A DNA stretch of 64,000 bases from the NCBI GenBank assembly GCA_964486455.1, contig CAZAMP010000024.1, forward strand, positions 1 to 64,000, read 5' to 3'. A program made the translations under genes and the position numbers. The notes beneath the pieces are model-generated. The model made no database searches. It saw only the letters and a program-made list of their open reading frames with translations, and was not told where the DNA came from. The DNA comes from CAZAMP01 sp964486455. GTDB taxonomy: Bacteria > Eisenbacteria > RBG-16-71-46 > CAZAMP01. This document shows, one piece after another, positions 10,780 to 18,653 of the stretch (positions are counted from its first letter, which is position 1; the number at the start of each line of letters is the position of its first letter).

Positions 10780-13446
10780 ATGATCGGCCGAATCCTGTCT
10801 CACTACGAAATTCGCGAGAAGCTCGGTGCAGGCGCGATGGGCGAGGTCTATCTCGCCCATGACACGACGCTCGATCGAAAGATCGCACTCAAGCTCCTGC
10901 CGCCCGAGATGAGTAGCGATCCCGAACGTCTGGCCCGCTTCAAACGTGAGGCCAAGGCGGTCGCCGCGCTGAACCACCCCAACATCGTCACGATTCACTC
11001 GGTCGAGGAATGCGACGGAATTCACTTCCTCACCATGGAATACGTCGACGGGCGGGAGCTCGCGGAGATCATCCCTGAAAACGGCTTCACGCTTCCCCAG
11101 TTCCTCGAGCTGGCGATTCCGCTGGCGGAAGCGCTGCACGCCGCGCACGAACGCGGGATCACGCACCGGGACGTGAAGCCCGGAAACATCATCATCACGC
11201 ATGACGGTCGCGTGAAGGTCCTGGACTTCGGCCTGGCGAAGCTGAGGGAAGACGTGTCTCGTGAGCCGCTGACGAGTGATCTGACCCAGAACGGCCGGAT
11301 TCTGGGGACGGTGCCCTACATGTCCCCGGAGCAGCTGAAGGGGCAGACCGTCGATCACAGATCCGACATCTTCTCCCTTGGGGTCGTGCTCTACGAAATC
11401 GCCACGGGGCGGCGTCCGTTCAACGGAGAGTCGTTCGCCGATATCGCTTCGTCGATCCTACGCGACAAGCCGCCGCCGCTGCCCGACGACACCATTGCGT
11501 TCCCCACGAAACTCCGTCGCGTGCTCTCTCGCAGCCTCGAGAAGGACGTGGCCATCCGATATCAATCGGCCCTCAATGTGCGAAGCGCGCTCGAGTCGAT
11601 TCGGCGGGGCGATGAGGCGGGTGCGCCCGAAGAGAGCGGTTCCGCCACCGTGGCTCTCCGGCCGCGGCGCGGCCGCGGCATGCGGTTGGGACTGTTCGGT
11701 CTGGCCGCTCTTCTCATTGCCGTCGTGGGCTATTTGATATCGGAAGCGACCAAGGACGCGCCGGGTCCTTCCGATGGCCCGCCCGCGAGCGCGCGTGACG
11801 ATCGAAAGATGATCGTCGTCCTGCCGTTCGAGAACCTGGGGCCGCCGGAGGACAGCTACTTCGCCGCCGGAATCACGGAAGAGATCACGAGCCGCCTGGC
11901 CGCGGTGAGCGGGCTCGGGGTGATCTCTCACACGAGCGCCTTTCAGTACGACAAGACCGGAAAGACGATCCCGGAGATCGGGTCCGATCTGGGCGTGGAC
12001 TTCGTTCTCGAGGGGTCCGTCCGCTGGGACCACGCGACCGAGGGGGGGAGTCGCGTTCGTATCACGCCTAGACTCATACTTGCCGACGACGACATGTTTC
12101 TCTGGACCGAACGATACGACCGCGTCATGGAGGACATATTCGCCGTTCAGTCCGCGATCGCGGAGAGCATCATCGTGCAGCTGGACGTGACGTTGCTCAA
12201 ACCGGAGCAGCGAGCCATCACGGCCAGGCCGACCGAGAACATGGAGGCCTACCAGGTCTATCTTCGCGGGCTCGACTGCTTCGAAGAGATGGAGCCCATG
12301 GAGAACATCCAACTCGCCGCCCAGATGTTCGAGCAGGCCGTCGCACTCGATCCGGAGTTCGCGCTCGCGTACGCGAAGCTCTCCGAAGTGCACTCCTATG
12401 GGTATCGCCCGGGCGGTGACTGCACGCCGGATCGTCTCGCGAAAGCGAAGGACGCGGTGGATCGCGCGCTTGGTGTCGCGCCGGACCTACCGGAAGCCCA
12501 TCGCGCCCTCGGTTTCTACCACTACTGGGGTCATCTCGATTACGATCGGGCTCTCGAAGAATTCGCCCTCGCCCAGGCGCGCCTACCCAACGACGCGGGG
12601 TTGCTGCAGGGGATCGCCCACGTTTGGCGTCGCCAGGGGCGCTTCGAAGATGCCATCTCACACTACCTGAGGACGGTGCAGCTCAATCCCCACGCGGCCC
12701 AGCTGCTCTACTTCGAGGTCGCGCGCACGCGGACCCTCATTCGTGACTACGCGGAAGCGGACCGCAACTACGCCTATGTGATCTCGCTCACTCCGGACGA
12801 ACCCAGCGCCCAGCAGTTCAAGCTGTGGAACGTGTGGCTCTGGAACGGCGATCTCGATGAGGCCCGGCGAGTGCTTGAGAAGATACCGGGGCCGGACAAC
12901 CTCTACACGCCGCGGCTTCGGTTCTGGCAGCATCTGTACGAAAGAGACTACCCGGCTGCACTGGCGCAGGCGCTTGCCATCACCGACACGCTGGTCGACT
13001 TCCCCGGTACGTCGAGCCATCCTGATCTTCTCGCGGGGTTCGCCTATCGGCTGCTCGACGACCCGGCGAGCGCCCGGAGGCACTACGATTCCGCGCGCGC
13101 GGTCTTGGAGACCCGGCTGGCACGCGGCTCCGAGGCTCATCGACTCCACAGCGCGCTCGGCGTTGCCTACGCCGGCCTGGGACGACGCGCGGAGGCCGTT
13201 CGGGAAGCGGAATTGGGTGTCACGCTTTGCGGGGTCACCGATGACGCGGTCGGCGCGCCGTTCTTCCTCGATGATCTGGCCTTCGTCTACGTGTTGGTCG
13301 AAGACCATGAAGCCGCGTTGGATCAGATCGAACGGCTGCTCTCCATTCCGTCCTGGCTATCGGTGTCCATGCTTCGACTCGACCCGCGCTGGGATCCTCT
13401 CAGAGAACATCCTCGCTTTCGTGATCTGCTGACGGCGCCTCTGTAG
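10780..13446 (+). CDS. membrane Ser/Thr protein kinase with TolB-like domain and TPR repeats
   Basis: An 888-residue Hanks-type kinase. Gly-loop GAGAMGEVY (16-24), catalytic Lys38, HRDVKPGN (H129, D131), DFG (149-151) and an APE-like MSPEQLKG are all intact, so it should be active. One membrane segment (about 303-323) separates the cytoplasmic kinase from an external half. That half starts with a TolB/FlgO-like segment (VVLPFENLGPPEDSYFAAG, ITEEITSRLAAV) like those in CadC-type and adenylate-cyclase-linked proteins, then TPR-like repeats (about 500-860). ATG 10780 is chosen because residues before it do not fit the kinase family and GAGGG lies nine bases upstream. It stands alone; the next gene is not obviously linked. 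Substrates are unknown. Confidence 0.88.
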   Translation: MIGRILSHYEIREKLGAGAMGEVYLAHDTTLDRKIALKLLPPEMSSDPERLARFKREAKAVAALNHPNIVTIHSVEECDGIHFLTMEYVDGRELAEIIPENGFTLPQFLELAIPLAEALHAAHERGITHRDVKPGNIIITHDGRVKVLDFGLAKLREDVSREPLTSDLTQNGRILGTVPYMSPEQLKGQTVDHRSDIFSLGVVLYEIATGRRPFNGESFADIASSILRDKPPPLPDDTIAFPTKLRRVLSRSLEKDVAIRYQSALNVRSALESIRRGDEAGAPEESGSATVALRPRRGRGMRLGLFGLAALLIAVVGYLISEATKDAPGPSDGPPASARDDRKMIVVLPFENLGPPEDSYFAAGITEEITSRLAAVSGLGVISHTSAFQYDKTGKTIPEIGSDLGVDFVLEGSVRWDHATEGGSRVRITPRLILADDDMFLWTERYDRVMEDIFAVQSAIAESIIVQLDVTLLKPEQRAITARPTENMEAYQVYLRGLDCFEEMEPMENIQLAAQMFEQAVALDPEFALAYAKLSEVHSYGYRPGGDCTPDRLAKAKDAVDRALGVAPDLPEAHRALGFYHYWGHLDYDRALEEFALAQARLPNDAGLLQGIAHVWRRQGRFEDAISHYLRTVQLNPHAAQLLYFEVARTRTLIRDYAEADRNYAYVISLTPDEPSAQQFKLWNVWLWNGDLDEARRVLEKIPGPDNLYTPRLRFWQHLYERDYPAALAQALAITDTLVDFPGTSSHPDLLAGFAYRLLDDPASARRHYDSARAVLETRLARGSEAHRLHSALGVAYAGLGRRAEAVREAELGVTLCGVTDDAVGAPFFLDDLAFVYVLVEDHEAALDQIERLLSIPSWLSVSMLRLDPRWDPLREHPRFRDLLTAPL

Positions 13447-13620
13447 TCCGACCGCTTCGCCGGCGCCGCACGAGGAATGGTTCTTGCATCCCCGCCAAGT
13501 CGAAACCGGGCGGTGGAAGGACCATTCAGCGGGATACTCCCCATCGAGCGCGGGGAATCGTGTCCTCCTTTCTCTTGCGTCACCCGCGGCAAAACGTTGC
13601 TCCAAGGACGGCATTGCAGA

Positions 13621-15342
13621 ATGCAATACGGAAGGTTGATTCTGCGCCTTCTCACCGTGGCCATCGCGCTTGGCGTGGTGGGATGGAAGGCGGGAATCAC
13701 CGACAAGGATTCCCCGTACTTCGAGGCCGAGTTCCCCAAAGACATCCCGAGCGTCCGTGGAACGCTCCGCGTCTCGACGTATGGACAGGCGCCGGTCTCG
13801 GAGGCTCCCCTCCGGCACGTCACGACGTTCGTCAACGGGCCCTCCTACACGGGCATGGAAGATACCGAGGTCCGCGGATTCCTGGACGGCAACTTCAAGT
13901 GGGCCTGGAATCAGGCCGGCCGAACGCACGCGTGCATCGGGCGGCGGATCAAGAGTCCCCGCTTCGGAGAGCACGAACTGATTCGGCTTCTCCACCGATG
14001 GGACGACATTCGGCTACCCGAACATGCGACGGTTTTGAACGCGCGAATCCGCCTCGTGATGAAAGAAGGACCGGAGTGGCCGGAGCACGTTCTGCTCTAT
14101 GCGGTCATGAAAGACTGGCTTCCCGGTAGCGGCGGCGTAGAGCGCAACAACTACAGCCCTCCGGCGGAGGGGGAAGTCTGGTGGCGTGACCGCGCCTTTC
14201 CCGACGTGCCATGGGGGTTGCCAGGCTGTGGATTCGCGTCGGACGTTCATCCGGGTGCCGACACGGCGGAGATGCCGCTCGCCGACGCGCACTATGTCCC
14301 CGGAGCGGATCACCTCACGTTCTCTTCGAGCGCGCTAGCGCACTATGTTCAGGAGCGGCTCGCGGAAGGCAAGCCGCTGCTTCTGCTCTTCAAGCTCTCC
14401 GACTACGCGGAAGACACGCAGGCCAGCATCCTCGAGGTTCACTCTGATGACCTTGGCAGCGATTGCATGACCGATCGACGCCCCCAATTGACGCTGACGT
14501 GGACGAGTGGCGCCGAGCGCACCTGTCTGGAGCAGGACGTCTTCCTGGAATACGGTCGCCGCTACCGGTTGCCGAGAGTCGACTGCGTGGGTGCGACGGA
14601 GTTCGCCGTGAGTTTTCATGCGGACGAGGGCTACGAGTCGCCTAGCATCGAAGTCCGTGGAGGCAAGGCTACTTCGATCGAGCCGTGGCGCTCGGCGACA
14701 GGCGGCGCCCTCGATGACTGGGAATGGATGGAGCTGCGCGTGCTCGCTGCAAGAGACCCGCACGTCATTGGCGATGTCTTCCAGGCCGCCATCAAGGACC
14801 CGTACGTTCGGACCGCGGCGCCCGAAGACCAAGACGTTCCCTGGACGTTTGTCTCACCGACCGGCGTCGTTCACCGGGTCAGCGCGCTCTATCAAGGTGA
14901 ATTCCGTTGGAAGGTCAGCTTCATGCCGGATGAGATCGGGCGCTGGCGCTATCGCTGGGCGAACAGCTTCGCCGTGCGGCCTTATGGAAGTCTCGACGGC
15001 GTCTTCGACGTGGTCGGTGGCGACGGGCAGGCGGTTCGAAGGGCGCTGGCCGCCCTCACCGAACGCGCTCGGCACGGGGATCTTCGCCGCGACAAGGAAC
15101 AGCGTCACTGGTTCATGACGGGACTCATGCGATTGGAGCGAGAAGCGATGCGCGATCAGACGCCCGAGAGCTACTCGTCGAACGCCTGGGATCGGTACGA
15201 TCATCTGCTCGACGAGCTCCGCGGAACGATCGACCGATCTCCACCGGACACGCTGGAGATGGTGGGTCTGCGACCGGCGAAGTGGGCTCGCGAGCGCGCG
15301 CAAGAGGCGGAATCCGATCTCACGATGCTCGGCGACAAGTAA
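13621..15342 (+). CDS. secreted or membrane-anchored DUF5060-domain protein with DNRLRE-like region
   Basis: A 573-residue protein with an N-terminal hydrophobic segment (LILRLLTVAIALGVVGW). The first half (about 110-280: LPEHATVLNARIRLVMKEG, LLLLFKLSDYAEDTQASILE) resembles DNRLRE-type beta-sandwich domains. About residues 320-465 (VFQAAIKDPYV, WTFVSPTGVVHRVSALYQ, WKVSFMPDEIGRWRYRW) look like DUF5060, an immunoglobulin-like domain usually found at the N terminus of glycoside hydrolases. No hydrolase domain follows; the C terminus is helical and charged. ATG 13621 is preferred to upstream starts because it begins the hydrophobic segment, though AAGGA is about 14 bases away. It converges on the radical SAM gene with six bases between stops. 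Function unknown. Confidence 0.6.
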   Translation: MQYGRLILRLLTVAIALGVVGWKAGITDKDSPYFEAEFPKDIPSVRGTLRVSTYGQAPVSEAPLRHVTTFVNGPSYTGMEDTEVRGFLDGNFKWAWNQAGRTHACIGRRIKSPRFGEHELIRLLHRWDDIRLPEHATVLNARIRLVMKEGPEWPEHVLLYAVMKDWLPGSGGVERNNYSPPAEGEVWWRDRAFPDVPWGLPGCGFASDVHPGADTAEMPLADAHYVPGADHLTFSSSALAHYVQERLAEGKPLLLLFKLSDYAEDTQASILEVHSDDLGSDCMTDRRPQLTLTWTSGAERTCLEQDVFLEYGRRYRLPRVDCVGATEFAVSFHADEGYESPSIEVRGGKATSIEPWRSATGGALDDWEWMELRVLAARDPHVIGDVFQAAIKDPYVRTAAPEDQDVPWTFVSPTGVVHRVSALYQGEFRWKVSFMPDEIGRWRYRWANSFAVRPYGSLDGVFDVVGGDGQAVRRALAALTERARHGDLRRDKEQRHWFMTGLMRLEREAMRDQTPESYSSNAWDRYDHLLDELRGTIDRSPPDTLEMVGLRPAKWARERAQEAESDLTMLGDK

Positions 15343-15348
15343 GCGTGA

Positions 15349-16245
15349 TCAGAGCCCGCGCAGAAACTCGGGGCGAAAGCGGCTGAGACGGGGATCGGAG
15401 AGGGCGGCATCAAGCTGCGCCAGCATCTGCGCCTTGTTCTTCTGAAACGTGCCGGCGAGCGCCAGATAGTTGGACGCGTGATTCGAGCGGAAGATGATAC
15501 CGCTCTCCTCCACGTGCTCGACGAGGCATCGTAGCTCTTCGACCATCTCCTTCGACGTCAGAAGCCGCCACTGTGGATCATCGAACGCTTCCTCGAACGT
15601 CGGCTCGCGCGGGGGAAGCATGAGTGTCAGCGCCGACGCGTAGCGCGGCTTCACGCGATCAATGATGCGCGCCGTTTCCCGCGCGTGTTGCCGCGACAGT
15701 CTCGCCCCCCCGAGTCCCAAGATCACCGTGGCCGAGAGCTTGATTCCCGCCTCGGTCGGTTTGCTGAAGAGATCGACCATCTCGTCCTGCGTGTGACCCT
15801 TGTCGATTCGGCGGAGCACTTCATCATCACCTGACTCGAACCCGACGTACGCGAGGGTCAGCCCCGCATCGCGAAGCCGCCGCAGCTCATCGACCGTCTT
15901 TCCACGAAAGTTCCCCGGCGATGCATACGCGCTCACACGCGCGAGATCCGGCAGCCGGGCTTTGAGCCGGCTCAGGATCTCCAGGAGCCGATCCGTGGAA
16001 AGCGCAAAGGCGTCACCGTCTCCAAGGAAGACGCGGTTCACGTCGGGCAGATGTTCTCCCGCCCAGTCGATCTCCTTGAACAGCTCTTCCTTCGGGCGCG
16101 ACCGAAATTGCTTGTTCTGATACGTGACGCAGAACGCGCAGCGATTGTGCGTGCAACCGAGTGTCGCCTGAAGGATGAGGGAGTATGCCTCCGAAGGCGG
16201 TCGGATCACCGGCTCGTCGTATTGGATTCCCCAGTTCATGCTCAT
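15349..16245 (-). CDS. radical SAM enzyme of unknown substrate
   Basis: About 298 residues. The CxxxxCxxC-like cluster site reads CTHNRCAFC, i.e. the canonical Cys-x3-Cys-x2-Cys (C-AFC preceded by CTHNR), which binds the [4Fe-4S] cluster that cleaves S-adenosylmethionine. FLGDGDAF, VGFESGDDEVLRRI and KLSATVILGLGG fit the beta strands of the radical SAM barrel (Elp3/MiaB-like superfamily). No extra C-terminal cluster motif is seen. An ATG two codons further in is also possible; the longer reading to 16287 lacks a ribosome site. It lies between a DUF5060 gene (convergent) and icd (same strand, 180 bases away), and neither explains its job. Confidence 0.8.
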   Translation of the reverse strand: MSMNWGIQYDEPVIRPPSEAYSLILQATLGCTHNRCAFCVTYQNKQFRSRPKEELFKEIDWAGEHLPDVNRVFLGDGDAFALSTDRLLEILSRLKARLPDLARVSAYASPGNFRGKTVDELRRLRDAGLTLAYVGFESGDDEVLRRIDKGHTQDEMVDLFSKPTEAGIKLSATVILGLGGARLSRQHARETARIIDRVKPRYASALTLMLPPREPTFEEAFDDPQWRLLTSKEMVEELRCLVEHVEESGIIFRSNHASNYLALAGTFQKNKAQMLAQLDAALSDPRLSRFRPEFLRGL

Positions 16246-16354
16246 CAGTCTACCATGGCATCGTCGCAGCGGAACTCCGGCCGGCACGTCCCCGCGTAGC
16301 CGGCACGTTCCGCACGGTCAGACCAACAGGGCGGACGCCGGTCCATACGAGAAC

Positions 16355-16377
16355 GGGCCGATCATGATGACCGGCCC
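16355..16377 (-). terminator. possible terminator hairpin downstream of icd
   Basis: GGGCCG (16355-16360) pairs with CGGCCC (16372-16377) around an 11-base loop, 50 bases past the icd stop. No T-run follows, so intrinsic termination is uncertain. Confidence 0.3.
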
Positions 16378-16427
16378 GGAGAAGTACGTGAATTGTCTCG
16401 GACAGTCGCCACGCCCTCAAGCCTCGC

Positions 16428-17768
16428 CTACATCCTATCGATGATGGCGTCGCCGAAGCCGGAACACGACAGCTCGTTCACGCCCTCGCGACCTTCGCGC
16501 TTCATCAGCCGCGCGAGGTCGTACGTGACGTGAGCATCCTTGATCGACTTCTCCATCCCGCTGAGGATCAAGTCGGCCGCTTCGTTCCAGCCCATGTGGT
16601 TGAGCATCATGACGGCGGAGAGGATGAGGGAACCGGGGTTCACCTTGTCCATCCCCGTGTACTTCGGCGCGGTGCCGTGTGTCGCCTCGAAGAGCGCCAC
16701 GTCATCCGACATGTTCGCGCCGGGTCCGAGGCCCAGACCGCCGACGAGCGCGATCGCGGCGTCCGAGAGGTAGTCGCCGTTCAGGTTGGGAAGCGCGAAG
16801 ACGCTGTATTCGTCCGGACGCGTCTGGATCTGCTGGAAGATGGAATCGGCGATCCGGTCCTTCACCAGGATCTTGCCTTCCGGCATCTTTCCGTCCAGCT
16901 CGTCCCAGAGCTTCTTCTCGCTGATGGTGACGTCGCCGAATTCCTTATCGGCCAGCTCGTATCCCCACTTCGCGAACGAGCCCTCGGTGAACTTCATGAT
17001 GTTGCCCTTGTGAACCAGCGTGACCGACGGGAGCTTCTGACCGACCGCCCACTGGATCGCCTTGCGAACGATGCGTTCGGTGCCGAACGTGGAGATCGGC
17101 TTCACGCCGATGCCGCTGTCGGAGCGAATCTCGCGGCCGTCCTTCTCCTTGATGAGGTCGATGATGGCTTTCGCCATGTCGCTGCCGCGTTCGAAATCGT
17201 AGCCGGCGTAGACGTCCTCCGTGTTCTCACGGAAGAGAATGAAGTTCACCTTCTCGGCGTACTTGTTCGGAGCGGGGACACCTTCGAAGTAGCGGACCGG
17301 GCGCACACAGGCGAAGAGCGCGAGATGCTGCCTGAAGCGGACGTTGATGGAACGGAACCGCTCGCACACTCCGTCATCCTTCTTGCACTTGTCGCACTGG
17401 CCGGCGTGGTACTGCTGGTGCGCGCAGTTGAGGCAGACGTGTGTTTCTTCACCGATCGGTGTCGTGAACGGTCCCTTGATCGCGACGCGGAGGTGCTTGA
17501 TGGCTTCGACGGTCTCGTCCGGGAACTCGCTGCCGTAGTGGTGGAGTCCCTCGAGCCCGGCGAAGAGGGGACACCAGGCGATGGCACGATCGCCCTTGTA
17601 GACTTTCGCCACGGCGCTGTCGACGACCTTCTGCATCACGGGTGTGATGTCGAGGCCGATGCCGTCGCCGCGCAGGTATCCAATGATCGGATGGCTGCCG
17701 ATGACCAGCTCGCCGTCGCGATATTCGATGAGGTCACCCTCAGGTATCTTCACTTCCTTGAACTCCAT
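16428..17768 (-). CDS. icd: NADP-dependent isocitrate dehydrogenase with an inserted zinc-ribbon-like segment
   Basis: Homodimeric TCA-cycle enzyme oxidising isocitrate to 2-oxoglutarate. Recognised by LRGDGIGLDITPVM, KGPFTTPIG, RSINVRFRQ (Ser140 at the position of the E. coli Icd phosphorylation serine 113), LFACVRPVRYFEGVPAP, FRENTEDVYAGYDFE, VHKGNIMKFTEG, NLNGDYLSDA and EATHGTAPKYTG. Between KGPFTTPIG and the FRSIN loop, where E. coli has only a few Gly residues, about 30 extra residues carry C112-x2-C115-x9-C125-x2-C128 plus C135, a zinc-ribbon pattern. The enzyme core is otherwise complete at 446 residues. GGAGGGG lies eight bases before the ATG. The gene is single, between the radical SAM gene and an LVIVD remnant. 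Enzyme sure; role of the insert unknown. Confidence 0.93.
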   Translation of the reverse strand: MEFKEVKIPEGDLIEYRDGELVIGSHPIIGYLRGDGIGLDITPVMQKVVDSAVAKVYKGDRAIAWCPLFAGLEGLHHYGSEFPDETVEAIKHLRVAIKGPFTTPIGEETHVCLNCAHQQYHAGQCDKCKKDDGVCERFRSINVRFRQHLALFACVRPVRYFEGVPAPNKYAEKVNFILFRENTEDVYAGYDFERGSDMAKAIIDLIKEKDGREIRSDSGIGVKPISTFGTERIVRKAIQWAVGQKLPSVTLVHKGNIMKFTEGSFAKWGYELADKEFGDVTISEKKLWDELDGKMPEGKILVKDRIADSIFQQIQTRPDEYSVFALPNLNGDYLSDAAIALVGGLGLGPGANMSDDVALFEATHGTAPKYTGMDKVNPGSLILSAVMMLNHMGWNEAADLILSGMEKSIKDAHVTYDLARLMKREGREGVNELSCSGFGDAIIDRM

Positions 17769-17884
17769 CGTACCCCTCCACTTCCCGTAGGATCCGAGCT
17801 CGATAAACTGGGGAAAGAGGATACGACGGCAGACCCGCCTAGATCAAGGATTTGGGCGGGCGTGCCCGAGGTCTGTGTGGCTTG

Positions 17885-18350
17885 CTACGGCAGTAGCACG
17901 AGCTTGCGGGCAACACTCGATCCGCCCGTTTCCACTCGGACGAAGTAGATCCCGGGCTTCACGCGATCGCCGCGGCCGTTTGTGCCGTCCCACACCATCC
18001 GACCCGACGACTCACCCGAAGGCGTGTCGGGCAGCCGGATGACCTCGCGGCCCATGACATCATATATGGCCACGCGGGCGGGGCCCGGCCGTCCGACGCT
18101 CAGCTCGCCGACACAGGCCGCGACGAAGACGTAGTCGCCCTGCATCGCCAGCTCACCGGCGGAGTTCTCGATGGGTGGAGGGGGAACGTTCGCTACGGCG
18201 ACCGGCGATCACCAGGCCCCAGGCATTGTCCGGGAGGTCCGTTCCGCCCACCCAGTGCATGTAAGAGCCATAGTTGATGCAGTCATCGGCGATTACGGGG
18301 GTAGCCACAAGCGCGATGGAGAGGATGGAAGTTAGGACACGAGCAGACAT
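17885..18350 (-). pseudogene. broken remnant of an LVIVD-repeat secreted protein
   Basis: The 5' part (18153-18350) encodes a signal peptide (LTSILSIALVATPVIA) and DDCINYGSYMHWVGGTDLP, the same opening as the intact LVIVD protein at 25455-27629 (DCVFYEDYLRWVGWVDTP). After DNAWGLVIAG the frame is lost near 18200. The other frame (17885-18145 and upstream) continues with AMQGDYVFVAA, which resembles the last LVIVD repeat, and then a shortened sorting domain (VAIYDVMGREVIRLP, MVWDGTNGRGDRVKPG, ARKLVLLP) lacking the NPFNP segment. Nearly all internal repeats are missing. This looks like an internal deletion plus a frameshift in a paralogue, not a working gene. Confidence 0.7.
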
Positions 18351-18570
18351 GATGCCCTCCCACGGTGAAATTCTCGGTGCGCTTTCCGGTGAGCTATAGC
18401 CGTCGCTGAACGGGGGATGGATCGAGGCGTTCGCGGCGCCGCGAGCAATTCTCTAGGACCGGCCGCTGCTCGAGACCTGACTATATAGGCATAGCGCGCT
18501 CCCTCCAGCTTCGTCTACTGGCTCGGCGATGTCGAATCCGGTTCGGACCGCATCGCGTCTCGCGCCCATC
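18351..18570. other. intergenic region between divergent genes
   Basis: Between the LVIVD remnant start and the subtilase promoter. It is more AT-rich towards its right end. I see no open frame, repeat or RNA gene; the only signal is the promoter at 18571-18599. Confidence 0.5.
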
Positions 18571-18599
18571 TGGACGCGATAGCTCTAATCAATTAAAAT
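18571..18599 (+). promoter_or_regulatory. sigma-70-type promoter for the subtilase gene
   Basis: TGGACG (18571-18576), a 17-base spacer and TAAAAT (18594-18599) fit the -35/-10 pattern; the region is AT-rich against a GC-rich background. Transcription would start near 18606, about 48 bases before the ATG at 18654. Confidence 0.5.
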
Positions 18600-18653
18600 T
18601 ACAGGAGATCTGAAGCTTCTGTCCTACGATTGCCAAAACCGTGTGAGGTCACC

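Noticed and set aside
16530..17948. A 472-codon open frame antisense to icd
   Set aside because: It is the mirror of a well-conserved gene, with Asp/Val/Arg-rich shadow composition and no start signal; GC-rich coding DNA makes long antisense frames common.
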